Shown here in pieces: positions 1 to 8,026 of a stretch of 64,000 nt of DNA. Position numbers and translations under genes: made by a program. Under the pieces are notes generated by a model that saw nothing but the letters and a program-made list of their open reading frames with translations, did not search any database and was not told where the DNA came from. The stretch lies in NCBI RefSeq assembly GCF_009789675.1, contig NZ_CP046915.1:310001-374000 (forward strand). Reading direction: 5' to 3'. This DNA comes from Paraburkholderia acidisoli (GTDB lineage: Bacteria > Pseudomonadota > Gammaproteobacteria > Burkholderiales > Burkholderiaceae). Each line of letters begins with the position of its first letter. Position 1 is the first letter of the stretch.

Positions 1-1
1 G

Positions 2-2065
2 CTGCCCACCGTCAAGGTGACCGGCCAGCGCGCCTCCGCCACGGGCACCGCCGACGGCTACGTGCCCGTGAGCGCCCTCACCGCCACCAAAACGGACACG
101 CCGCTGATCGAGACGCCGCAGTCGGTGTCCGTCGTCACGCGCGACCAGATGACCGACCAGGCCGCGCAAACCGTGGCCGAGGCGCTACGCTACACGGCGA
201 GCGTGCTGCCCGAGATACGCGGCGCCTCCGCGCAGGCCGCACCGTATCTGATGAGCCGCGGCTTCTATCTCGAGCAATTTCTCGACGGCGCGCGCATGCC
301 GAGCGACGTGAGCTTCGGCTATGCGATTCCGAGCTTCGACCCGTACGGGCTCGAACGCATCGACGTCGTGCACGGTCCCGCTTCCGTGCTGTACGGCCAG
401 GCGAATCCCGGCGGCGTGGCCAATCTCGTGAGCAAGCAGCCGACCACCGAGCCCGTGCACGAAGTGTTCATGACCACCGGCAGCCATAACCTCGTGCAGG
501 GCGGTGTGGACTTGGGCGGCGCGCTCACCTCCGACGGCAAGCTCGCATACCGTTTCACCGCCACCGGCCTCGATTCGAGCACGCAGACCGCCGGCACGCG
601 TCAAAAGCGCGTGTATATCGCGCCCGCCGTCACGTGGAAACCCGACGCCAACACCACGCTCACGGTCATGGCGAAGTATCAGCGCGATCCGGACGTGGGC
701 TATTACAACTTCGCGCCCGCCGTGGGCACGGTGCTGTTCAATCCGGCCGGGCAGATTTCGTCGCATACGAATCTCGGCGCTCCCGACTTCGATCATCATT
801 CGCGCACGCAATTCACGCTGGGCTACCAGTTCGAGCATCGTTTCGGCGCCACCTGGACCGTGCGCCAGAATCTGCGCTACACCTACGTGAAGGACGATTT
901 CGCCAACGTGTTCCCCTACGCGTACGCGGCCGGCTCGAACACCACGCTCAACCGCTATACGTTCTGGAATCGCGAGAGCGCCAAATTCTTCACCGTCGAC
1001 AACCAGGCGCAGGCGAAATTCAACACGGGCCCGCTCGCGCACACGATGCTGTTCGGCCTCGACTTCCAGCGCGTGATCTACGGCGAGGACGTGGGCGCGG
1101 GCTTCGACGCGCCCTCGCTCGACGCGTTCGCGCCCGTGTACGGCAACAACACGATGCCCGCCGAAACCTCGTTCGATCACATTCGCCAGAAGCAGCTCGG
1201 TGTGTATGCACAGGACCAGATCGCGTGGCGCAAGTGGCGCTTCCTGATCGGCGCGCGCGAAGACTGGGCCGACGCCGACGACACCAACACCGCGACCGCG
1301 ACCTACGCGGCGCAGTCCGCGCGCGCGTTCACGTGGCGCACCGGTCTCGTTTATCTGTTCGACAGCGGTATCGCGCCTTACGCGAGCTTCTCGAAATCGT
1401 TCGACCCGCAGGTGGGCGAACTCTACGGCGGCGGCATCGCGAAACCCACCACGGCGCAGCAGTACGAGGTGGGCGTGAAGTATCAGCCGCCCGGTTACAA
1501 CAGCTTCGTCACGGCCTCGCTGTTCGACCTCACCGAGCGCAACGTGCTCACCTCGGACCTCGATCATCCGGGCTACAGCACGCAGGCCGGTCAGGTGCGC
1601 GCGCGCGGCGTCGAACTCGAAGGCCACGCGAGCCTCACCAACGACCTCAATCTCGCGGTCTCGTACACGTATCTCAACGACGTCACCACGGAATCGAACG
1701 ATAGCGCCACGACGATCTCGGGCCAGTCCACCTCGCTGCAAGGCAAAACCGCGTGGGGCATTCCGCGCAACATCGCCGCCGCGTGGCTCGACTACACGCT
1801 GCACGGCGGCCCGCTGCGCGGCCTCGGCTTCGGCGGCGGCATCCGCTATCTGGGCGCAAGCTACGACCAGAGCAACTCGATCCGCGTGCCTTCGGTCACG
1901 CTCTTCGACGCGGCCGTGCACTACGACACGGGCCTGCACTGGCTGTTCTCGCTCAACGCGAAGAACCTCTTCAACCGCACTTACGTGGCCTCGTGCTTCA
2001 GCGCGGTGACCTGCACTTACGGCGACGGCGTCGAAGTGCTGGCCACCGCGCGGTATCGATGGTGA
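2..2065 (+). CDS. TonB-dependent siderophore receptor (5' end cut off by window)
   Basis: Outer-membrane receptor that takes up a ferric siderophore using TonB energy. The reading frame is open to the window edge and the true start and signal peptide lie upstream; the visible ~688 residues begin at the junction to the plug domain. The plug is recognisable (ETPQSVSVVTRDQM, then GLERIDVVHGPASVLYGQ and NPGGVANLVSK, classic for the siderophore receptor subfamily), followed by a 22-strand-type barrel that ends in the C-terminal aromatic residue (ATARYRW) needed for outer-membrane insertion. The next two genes encode a hydroxamate-type binding protein and FhuB permease, so a hydroxamate ligand is likely; the exact siderophore cannot be read from sequence. 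First visible ATG-like codons are internal and not starts. Confidence 0.93.
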   Translation: MPTVKVTGQRASATGTADGYVPVSALTATKTDTPLIETPQSVSVVTRDQMTDQAAQTVAEALRYTASVLPEIRGASAQAAPYLMSRGFYLEQFLDGARMPSDVSFGYAIPSFDPYGLERIDVVHGPASVLYGQANPGGVANLVSKQPTTEPVHEVFMTTGSHNLVQGGVDLGGALTSDGKLAYRFTATGLDSSTQTAGTRQKRVYIAPAVTWKPDANTTLTVMAKYQRDPDVGYYNFAPAVGTVLFNPAGQISSHTNLGAPDFDHHSRTQFTLGYQFEHRFGATWTVRQNLRYTYVKDDFANVFPYAYAAGSNTTLNRYTFWNRESAKFFTVDNQAQAKFNTGPLAHTMLFGLDFQRVIYGEDVGAGFDAPSLDAFAPVYGNNTMPAETSFDHIRQKQLGVYAQDQIAWRKWRFLIGAREDWADADDTNTATATYAAQSARAFTWRTGLVYLFDSGIAPYASFSKSFDPQVGELYGGGIAKPTTAQQYEVGVKYQPPGYNSFVTASLFDLTERNVLTSDLDHPGYSTQAGQVRARGVELEGHASLTNDLNLAVSYTYLNDVTTESNDSATTISGQSTSLQGKTAWGIPRNIAAAWLDYTLHGGPLRGLGFGGGIRYLGASYDQSNSIRVPSVTLFDAAVHYDTGLHWLFSLNAKNLFNRTYVASCFSAVTCTYGDGVEVLATARYRW

Positions 2066-2080
2066 CGGCATGAGGCCTTG

Positions 2081-2977
2081 ATGCGGCGACGCGACTTTCT
2101 GCTCGGCGCGGCGTGCGCGCCGGTCATGTCGATGTCGATGTCGATGTCGACGGCGCGCGCGGCGGCCACGCGCGCGCCGCGTCTCGTCGTACTCGACTGG
2201 GGCCTCGTCGAAACCTTGCTCGCGTTGGGCGTGACACCCGCGGGCGCCGCCGAAGTCGCCGACTACAACGCGAGCGTGGTACGCCCGCTCGCGCCGCCGC
2301 GCGTGACCGACGTGGGCCTGCGTCTCGCGCCGAGTCTGGAACGGATCCAGGATCTCGCGCCCGACTTCATCCTCATCAATTCGAGCCAGGAAACGCAGCG
2401 CGCGATGCTCGAACGCATCGCGCCCGTGCGGGCGTTCGCGGTGTACACCGAAGCGGGCGCGCCGTATCGGCATGCCGTGGACATCACGCGCGAGCTCGCG
2501 CGGCTCTGCGCGTGCGTCGCGCAAGGCGAAGCGCTCATCGGCAACACGGCGGCGGCGCTCGCCCGGCATCGCGCGCGACTCGCGACGCAGCCCGACGCTC
2601 GCGCGCAGGCGACCTACGTGATGCGCTTTTTCGATGCGCGCCACGTGGGCGTGTACGGCGCGCGCAGCCTGTTTCAGGACGTGATGGACGCGCTCGCGGT
2701 GCTCAACGCGTGGCACGGCGCCACCGACTACTGGGGTATCGGCGTGACCGGAATCGAAGCGCTCGCCGCGCCCGCCACACGCGTGCTCTACTTCGATCCG
2801 CTGCCGCCCGGCGTCGCGCGCGCGCTCGCGACCAACGCGCTGTGGCACGCGCTGCCCGCCGTCGCGGCGCATCGCGTGGCGGCGCTGCCGCCGTTCTGGG
2901 GCTTCGGCATGCTGCCTTCGGCGGCGCGTTTTGCCGATGCGCTGAGCCAGGCGCTCATCGGCACGGCGGCCGCATGA
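2081..2977 (+). CDS. Tat-exported iron-siderophore ABC transporter substrate-binding protein (FhuD-like)
   Basis: Periplasmic binding protein that would hand a ferric siderophore to the FhuB permease encoded next. The N-terminus is a twin-arginine signal (MRRRDFLLGAAC), followed by an odd run of Met-Ser dipeptides (about residues 15-22) produced by a 6-bp tandem repeat at about 2126-2150. The body has class III helical-backbone binding protein features: VLDWGLVETLLALGV near the start, DVGLRLAPSLERIQDLAPDFIL, and a C-terminal lobe ending ALSQALIG. About 298 residues, normal for FhuD. I chose the ATG at 2081 rather than the TTG three bases earlier because it places RR close to the N-terminus. 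The stop overlaps the fhuB start (ATGA at 2974-2977), so the genes are translationally coupled. Confidence 0.9.
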   Translation: MRRRDFLLGAACAPVMSMSMSMSTARAAATRAPRLVVLDWGLVETLLALGVTPAGAAEVADYNASVVRPLAPPRVTDVGLRLAPSLERIQDLAPDFILINSSQETQRAMLERIAPVRAFAVYTEAGAPYRHAVDITRELARLCACVAQGEALIGNTAAALARHRARLATQPDARAQATYVMRFFDARHVGVYGARSLFQDVMDALAVLNAWHGATDYWGIGVTGIEALAAPATRVLYFDPLPPGVARALATNALWHALPAVAAHRVAALPPFWGFGMLPSAARFADALSQALIGTAAA

Positions 2978-5058
2978 ACACGCCGCGTCGTTTCATGTCG
3001 ATGCGCGCGCCCGCGCTCCGCGTGCGTGCCACGCCTGCGTTCGCCGCTTGCGCGCTCGCGCTGCTGGTGGCCGCCGCACTCGCGCTGAGCGCAGCGAATC
3101 TCGACGCGATCCTGCCGCTCGCGCACTGGCGCGACCTGCTCGCGACTGGCGACGCGCACGCCGTGCCCACGCTGGCCGCGCTCATCGCCCGCGACACGTG
3201 GCTGCCGCGGCTCGTCGTGAGTGGACTGTGCGGCGCGCTGCTCGGTCTCGCGGGCACGATCTTCCAGCAGGTCTTGCGCAATCCGCTCGCCGAACCGATG
3301 ACGCTCGGCGTTTCCGCTGGCGCGCAACTCGCGCTCACGCTCGCCACGCTGGGCGCGCCCGCGCTGCTCGGCGCGAGCACGGAGGCGCCGCAATGGATCG
3401 CACTGGGCGGCGCCACCTGCGCAGCGGCCCTGGTGTTCGGACTCGCGTGGCGCAGCGCGCTCGCACCGGCGGCCGTCGCGGTTTCGGGGCTCGTCGTGAC
3501 GCTCTGGTGCGGCTCGATCGGCGTGGCCTTGCAACTGTTCTACGCGCCGTATCTGCGCGCGCTGTTCATCTGGGGCGGCGGTTCACTCGTGCAGCAGGAC
3601 TGGAGCGTGGCGGCGCTGCTCGCACCGCGTCTCGTCGCGGGCGGCGCGCTCGCGTGGCTGCTGCTGCGCCCGCTGACGCTGTTCAACCTCGACGACGCCA
3701 ACGCGCACGGCCTCGGCCTTTCGCTACGCACGGCGCGTCTCGCGGCGCTCGCGCTCGCCGTGATCCTGAGCGCCGCCGTGGCGGGCGCGGTGGGCGTGAT
3801 CGGCTTCGTCGGGCTGGCCGCGCCTGCGCTCGCGCGCCTTGCGGGTGCCCGGCGGCTCGGCCAACGGCTCGTGGCGGCGCCGCTCTGCGGCGCGTTGCTG
3901 CTGTGGCTCGCCGACCAGACCGTGCAGCGCTACTCGGGCGCGATGGGCGATCTCGTGCCGACGGGCGCGGCCACCGCGCTATTCGGCGCGCCGCTCATGC
4001 TGATGCTGCTGGCGCGCGTGCGGCACGGCGGGCGCAGGCAAAGTCGTGGCGATACGGCGCAAGCGCGCACGCCTTTGCATCCTGGGCGCGCGAGCCAGCT
4101 TTATCGACGGATAGCAACGGTGGTCGTGCTGCTCGCGGTGGCATCGTTCCTTGCGCTCGATCTCGGGCGCGGCGCGCAAGGCGGGTACGGCTGGCACGGG
4201 TGGCATTTCGCAAACGCCGCGCAATTCGGGCAGGTGGCCATCTGGCGCGTGCCGCGCACGCTCGCGGCCTGCAGCGCGGGCGCGATGCTCGCGCTCGCCG
4301 GCACGTTGATGCAGCGCCTCACCGCCAATCCGCTCGCCAGCCCCGAAGTGCTCGGCGTGAGCGGCGGCGCGGCGCTGGGTCTCGTCGCGCTGATGTTGTG
4401 CGGCGCCGATCTCGGCCGGAGCGCGCGTTTCGCGGCAAGCGGCGCGGGCGCGCTCGCCGCGTTGCTCGCGATGCTGTGGTTCGCGCGCCGCTCGCGCTTC
4501 GCGCCCGAGCGCGTAATGCTCGCGGGCATCGCCATCGGCGCGCTGTTTCAGTGCGTGCTCGCCGTGGCCGTGGCGGGCGGCGGCGAACGCGCGGCCGCGT
4601 TGCTGCAATGGCTCGCGGGTTCGACCTATACGGTCACGCCCGCCGACGCCGCGCTCGCGCTCGCCGCCTGCCTCGTGCTGGGCGCGCTCACGCCGCTCGC
4701 GGCGCGCTGGCTGCGCGTCCTGCCGCTCGGCGAAGCGAGCGCGCGGGCGCTGGGCGTCTCGACGCAATGGGCGCGCGGCGCGCTGCTCGTGCTGATCGCG
4801 AGTCTCACAGCGGCGGCAACGCTGCTCGTCGGACCGCTCAGCTTTGTCGGGCTCACCGCGCCGCATTTCGCGCGGCTGCTGGGCGCGCGCACGCCCCTGC
4901 AACACCTCGCGCTGGCCGCGCCGCTCGGTGCGCTCGCGATGGTCGTGGCCGACTGGCTCGGCCGCGCGGCGTTGATGCCGCGCGAACTGCCCGCCGGTCT
5001 CGTGGCGACGCTGCTCGCCGCGCCCTACCTCATGGCGCTACTGGCGCGCTCGCGCTGA
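2974..5058 (+). CDS. fhuB: Fe3+-hydroxamate ABC transporter permease, fused double domain
   Basis: Inner-membrane permease of about 694 residues made of two fused FecCD-type halves, the hallmark of FhuB (FecC/FecD-type permeases are single-domain and half this size). The first half carries GTIFQQVLRNPLAEPMTLGV and the second GTLMQRLTANPLASPEVLGV, the duplicated coupling signature that docks on the ATPase; each half has about ten hydrophobic helices, with a short Arg/Gln-rich linker around residues 350-370. The ATG at 2974 overlaps the fhuD-like stop. No fhuC-type ATPase follows: the next 400 bp are non-coding, so the ATPase must lie upstream of the window or elsewhere. Confidence 0.93.
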   Translation: MNTPRRFMSMRAPALRVRATPAFAACALALLVAAALALSAANLDAILPLAHWRDLLATGDAHAVPTLAALIARDTWLPRLVVSGLCGALLGLAGTIFQQVLRNPLAEPMTLGVSAGAQLALTLATLGAPALLGASTEAPQWIALGGATCAAALVFGLAWRSALAPAAVAVSGLVVTLWCGSIGVALQLFYAPYLRALFIWGGGSLVQQDWSVAALLAPRLVAGGALAWLLLRPLTLFNLDDANAHGLGLSLRTARLAALALAVILSAAVAGAVGVIGFVGLAAPALARLAGARRLGQRLVAAPLCGALLLWLADQTVQRYSGAMGDLVPTGAATALFGAPLMLMLLARVRHGGRRQSRGDTAQARTPLHPGRASQLYRRIATVVVLLAVASFLALDLGRGAQGGYGWHGWHFANAAQFGQVAIWRVPRTLAACSAGAMLALAGTLMQRLTANPLASPEVLGVSGGAALGLVALMLCGADLGRSARFAASGAGALAALLAMLWFARRSRFAPERVMLAGIAIGALFQCVLAVAVAGGGERAAALLQWLAGSTYTVTPADAALALAACLVLGALTPLAARWLRVLPLGEASARALGVSTQWARGALLVLIASLTAAATLLVGPLSFVGLTAPHFARLLGARTPLQHLALAAPLGALAMVVADWLGRAALMPRELPAGLVATLLAAPYLMALLARSR

Positions 5059-5076
5059 ACCCATGCGCCGCCAGGC

Positions 5077-5104
5077 GGCTTGGGGAGGCTTGGGGAGGCT
5101 TGGG
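5077..5104. repeat. 10-bp tandem repeat GGCTTGGGGA, 2.8 copies
   Basis: Two full copies plus eight bases of the same unit directly after fhuB, ending three bases before the palindromic element at 5107. It is preceded by a small GCCGCC/GGCGGC inverted repeat without a T-run, so it is not a convincing terminator. Confidence 0.85.
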
Positions 5105-5106
5105 AC

Positions 5107-5156
5107 TTTACCTTCCGGTTAAGGGGGACGGTGATTTTCTCAACTGCATGGACTCG
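5107..5156 (+). promoter_or_regulatory. Palindrome-plus-promoter element, copy 1 (before the porin)
   Basis: A 16-bp dyad TTTACCTTCCGGTTAA (5107-5122) followed at fixed spacing by a conserved AT-rich block TTTTCTCAAC and ATGGAC. The same arrangement recurs at 6506-6555 and 10475-10524 with no gaps in the alignment. Read as a sigma-70-like promoter, GGTTAA would be the -35 region and TCAACT, 17 bases on, the -10; the dyad would then overlap the -35. If so, the porin transcript has an untranslated leader of roughly 310 bases that contains the 11-bp repeats at 5324-5356. Confidence 0.6.
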
Positions 5157-5323
5157 GCGAAACGGCGATGCGAATATATCCGTAAGCCAACGCCGCGCGA
5201 AACAGGGAAACGAAATGAAACCGGATCAGCCGCACCGGTGTCATTCGCGTAAAACGCGCGCCTTCCAACCCTCCCAACCGTGCAGACGCACTGTAAACGC
5301 CACTCAATGGCGCGCTAACCCTC

Positions 5324-5356
5324 CTTTAAAGGCGCTTTAAAGACGCTTTAAAGGCA
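5324..5356. repeat. 11-bp tandem repeat CTTTAAAGRCG, three copies
   Basis: Copies at 5324-5334, 5335-5345 and 5346-5356; each contains the palindrome CTTTAAAG, so three AT-rich dyads sit one helical turn apart about 115-145 bases before the porin start. This could be a cooperative protein-binding array or an upstream-type AT element; no function is proven. Confidence 0.8.
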
Positions 5357-5470
5357 CAAGCAATATCCGGTTTTACCCTATCCAGTCGAATGACACGATT
5401 CGACCGGAGGACCTCAATCGCCCTCGCATTCATAACGGGCGAAAAAATAATAGCAATTACTGGAGACACG

Positions 5471-6481
5471 ATGAAAAGAGTAGTCGGAGCATTGGCTTTG
5501 GGCACGCTCGCGTGCGCCGCGCACGCCCAATCCTCGGTCACGCTGTACGGCATCATCGACGGCGGCGTGCGTTACACCAACAACGGCCACGGCGCGGTCG
5601 CCACCACCAGCACCAACGGCTGGCTCTCGTCGAGCCGCTTCGGCTTTATCGGCCACGAAAATCTGGGCGGCGGCTGGAAGGCGAATTTCGTGCTCGAAGC
5701 GGGTTTCAACGAAAGCACGGGTGCCTTCGACAATACCACCGGCATTCTTTTCAATCGCCAGTCCTATGTGGGTTTGAGCGGCCCATACGGGCAATTCACG
5801 ATGGGCCGCCAATACAATATTCCGCACGACCTGATGTTCGTGCTGGACACCTTCAATCTGCAATATCCGTCGATCGTGCCGATCTCGCCGGCGCTCGTCG
5901 GGATTCACTACAACAACGACGTCAAATACAAGGGCGATTTCGGCCCCGTGCGCGTGAGCGCCGAAAATTCGTTCGGCGGCGTGGCCGGCAATTTCAACGA
6001 CGCCTCGGCGCGCAGCGTCGGCCTGCAATACAAAACGGCGTGGGTGATCCTCGGCGGCTTTTATACGCATCGCAGCGTGGCCTCCGGCACGGTGTATCTC
6101 CCCGACGACTTCTGGGCCGTGGGCGCGAAATTCACCGCGGGCGGCCTGAAGCTCTCGGCCGGTTTGATGAACGAGAACGAAGGCGGCAACGCCAAAACCG
6201 CGCCCGTTCGCACCGAGAACTGGTTCGGCGGCGTGACCTACGACATCAATGCGGCGGTGCGCGTGGGCGGCGCGTTCTACGAGACGAACCTGCCCAATAC
6301 CAGCGGCCGGCGCGACCTCGGCATTCTCAGCGTGACGTATTCGCTCTCCAAACGCACGATGCTGTTCGCCGAAACCGATTACACGCGGTATCACGGCTCC
6401 TATATCACCAACGCGACGCTCAACGCGCAGCACGCCGATCACCAGATCGCCGCAACCGTGGGCATCGACCACACGTTCTGA
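5471..6481 (+). CDS. Gram-negative trimeric porin (Burkholderia/Neisseria type)
   Basis: Outer-membrane diffusion channel of 336 residues. The signal peptide MKRVVGALALGTLACAAHAQ is followed by SSVTLYGIIDGGVRYTNN, the standard start of beta-proteobacterial porins; RFGFIGHENLGGGWKANFVLEAGF and GPYGQFTMGRQY are family signatures, and the chain ends in the Phe needed for barrel assembly (GIDHTF). The ATG at 5471 has a GGAGAC ribosome site 5 bases upstream; an in-frame upstream extension was rejected because it would bury the signal peptide. Its position at the head of the carrier/catabolic genes and the shared promoter element suggest it serves entry of the same substrate. Confidence 0.93.
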   Translation: MKRVVGALALGTLACAAHAQSSVTLYGIIDGGVRYTNNGHGAVATTSTNGWLSSSRFGFIGHENLGGGWKANFVLEAGFNESTGAFDNTTGILFNRQSYVGLSGPYGQFTMGRQYNIPHDLMFVLDTFNLQYPSIVPISPALVGIHYNNDVKYKGDFGPVRVSAENSFGGVAGNFNDASARSVGLQYKTAWVILGGFYTHRSVASGTVYLPDDFWAVGAKFTAGGLKLSAGLMNENEGGNAKTAPVRTENWFGGVTYDINAAVRVGGAFYETNLPNTSGRRDLGILSVTYSLSKRTMLFAETDYTRYHGSYITNATLNAQHADHQIAATVGIDHTF

Positions 6482-6505
6482 CGCCGCGAAACGAGACGGG
6501 TAGCG

Positions 6506-6555
6506 TTAACTTCCCGGTTAACGCGCCGCCGTTTTATTTCAACTCGATGGACAAC
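6506..6555 (+). promoter_or_regulatory. Palindrome-plus-promoter element, copy 2 (before the MFS operon)
   Basis: Dyad TTAACTTCCCGGTTAA (6506-6521), which lies within a perfect inverted repeat GCGTTAAC-N6-GTTAACGC at 6503-6524. It is followed by the conserved TTTTATTTCAAC and GATGGAC block at the same distances as in copies 1 and 3. The start codon of the MFS gene is 131 bases downstream of the dyad. This is the most symmetrical of the three copies. Confidence 0.65.
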
Positions 6556-6652
6556 CTTTGCCGCAGCGCACGATGATGAATTCGGGCGGCACGCCGTCGG
6601 CGACTGGGCAGGGATTACCCGCAGACACGCGCCCACGAGACTGAGGAGACAC

Positions 6653-7957
6653 ATGAAAAGCTGGTACTCGGAGCTGACGCCGGTCGAACGACGCACCTAT
6701 TGGGCGTGCTTCGGCGGCTACACGCTCGATTCGCTCGACTCCACCATGTACGCGCTGCTCGCGCCCGTATTGATCGCCGTGGTGGGCCTCACGCGGCCTG
6801 AGATCGGCGTGCTGGCCACGGCAGGGCTGATCGGCAACGCCATCGGCGGCTGGGCGGCGGGCATCGTCGCGGACCGCTACGGCCGCGTTTCCGTGCTCAA
6901 GTTCACGATCCTGTGGGTCGCGGCGTTCAGCGCGCTCGCGGCGCTCGCTTCGTCGTTTCACGCGTTCCTGTTTGTGCGCGTGCTGCAAGGCCTCGGCTAC
7001 GGCGGCGAGGCGGCCGTGGGCGGCGTGCTCATCAGCGAGGTCGTGCGGCCGGCGCTGCGCGGTCGCGTGGCGTCTTCGGTGCAGGCGGGCTTCGCGGTGG
7101 GCTATGCGCTGTCCACGGGTCTCATGCCCGTGATCTTCGGCCTGCTGCCCGAAGCCACGGCGTGGCGCGTGATGTTCGGCATCGGCATCGTGCCCGCTTT
7201 TCTCGTGTTGCTGATTCGTAAGCAAGTGCCCGAGAGCCAGCTTTTCCAGGCGCAGGCGGGCCGCGCGGTCGCGCCGTTCTGGGCGATTTTCCGCCGCGTC
7301 CATTTGCGCAATACCTTATTGGGCTTGCTGCTCGCGAGTGGCATTCTGGGCGGGGGCTTCAGCATGAGCGCGTGGCTGCCCACCTACCTGCGCACCGACC
7401 TGCATCTCGCCGTGGCATCCACGGCCGGTTATCTGGCGATGAGCATCGCGGGCTCGCTGACCGGCCCGTTCGTGAGCGGATGGTTGAGCGACCGCGTGGG
7501 ACGCCGCGCCAATTTCGTGCTGTTCGTGCTGTGCGAAGCGGTCGTGGTCGCCACGCTGCTGTTCGTGCCGATCGGTGCGCACGCAACCATCGTGCTGATC
7601 TTCCTGCACGGCGCGTTGCAAAGCGGCCTCGCGGCGGGCCTGCTGCCGGTGTTCGCCGAACTGTTCGATACGGAGATCCGCGCGAACGGCTCGGGCTTCT
7701 GCGCGACGGGCGGCCGTGGCGTGGCCGCCATCATGCCCGCTTCGGTGGGCGTGCTGTCGGCCACCATGCCGCTCGGCCGCGCGATGGGACTGGCGGCGCT
7801 CTGCGCGTTCGCCGTGGCGCTCGTCGCGGCGCTGCTGCTGCCCGAACGTTCCGGCACCGATCTGGCGCGCGTGGAGAACGAAGCCGATGTCGAAGCCGCC
7901 CCGGAGACCGCGTCGCGTGAAGACACGCGGCTTTGCGAACATGCGAGCCGCGCATAG
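6653..7957 (+). CDS. MFS transporter (metabolite:H+ symporter type)
   Basis: Twelve-helix major facilitator of 434 residues, predicted to import the substrate of this cluster. The MFS signature between helices 2 and 3 is clear (GIVADRYGRVSVL) and recurs in degenerate form after helix 8 (GWLSDRVGRRANF). RVLQGLGYGGEAAVGGVLISE in helix 4 is typical of carriers for sialic, aromatic and other organic acids; the precise substrate cannot be read. ATG at 6653 with GAGGAGAC in good position. An intercistronic hairpin (7978-8004) separates it from a second, unrelated MFS gene 69 bases downstream, likely in the same transcript. Confidence 0.88.
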   Translation: MKSWYSELTPVERRTYWACFGGYTLDSLDSTMYALLAPVLIAVVGLTRPEIGVLATAGLIGNAIGGWAAGIVADRYGRVSVLKFTILWVAAFSALAALASSFHAFLFVRVLQGLGYGGEAAVGGVLISEVVRPALRGRVASSVQAGFAVGYALSTGLMPVIFGLLPEATAWRVMFGIGIVPAFLVLLIRKQVPESQLFQAQAGRAVAPFWAIFRRVHLRNTLLGLLLASGILGGGFSMSAWLPTYLRTDLHLAVASTAGYLAMSIAGSLTGPFVSGWLSDRVGRRANFVLFVLCEAVVVATLLFVPIGAHATIVLIFLHGALQSGLAAGLLPVFAELFDTEIRANGSGFCATGGRGVAAIMPASVGVLSATMPLGRAMGLAALCAFAVALVAALLLPERSGTDLARVENEADVEAAPETASREDTRLCEHASRA

Positions 7958-7977
7958 CGTGCCGTAATATGCCTTGG

Positions 7978-8004
7978 CGCGCCGCTGGCTGACAAAGCGG
8001 CGCG
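7978..8004 (+). other. Intercistronic hairpin between two MFS genes
   Basis: Perfect 9-bp stem CGCGCCGCT / AGCGGCGCG with a 9-nt loop, 22 bases before the next start codon and with no T-run. Best read as an mRNA-stabilising or attenuating hairpin, not a terminator. Confidence 0.5.
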
Positions 8005-8026
8005 AGCTAACTACAGAGAAAAAAGT

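Larger units (their letters stand above)
5059..5470. other. Intergenic region between fhuB and the porin gene
   Basis: No gene-like frame with a credible start was found here. It holds the 10-bp repeat (5077-5104), the palindrome-promoter element (5107-5156) and an AT-rich 11-bp triple repeat (5324-5356). The remainder has lower GC than the flanking genes, as expected for a promoter and leader. Confidence 0.7.

Noticed and set aside
185..2872. Very long open frame antisense to the receptor and binding-protein genes
   Set aside because: It is Arg/Ala/His-rich with no domains and lies opposite genes with clear families; such frames are common in high-GC DNA.
2113..2973. N-terminal extension of FhuB through the binding-protein gene
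   Set aside because: The extension is Arg-rich out-of-frame sequence of the fhuD-like gene; FhuB starts at 2974 with an ATGA overlap.
5390..5470. Upstream in-frame extension of the porin
   Set aside because: It would bury the signal peptide and lacks a ribosome site, whereas the ATG at 5471 has GGAGAC in place.
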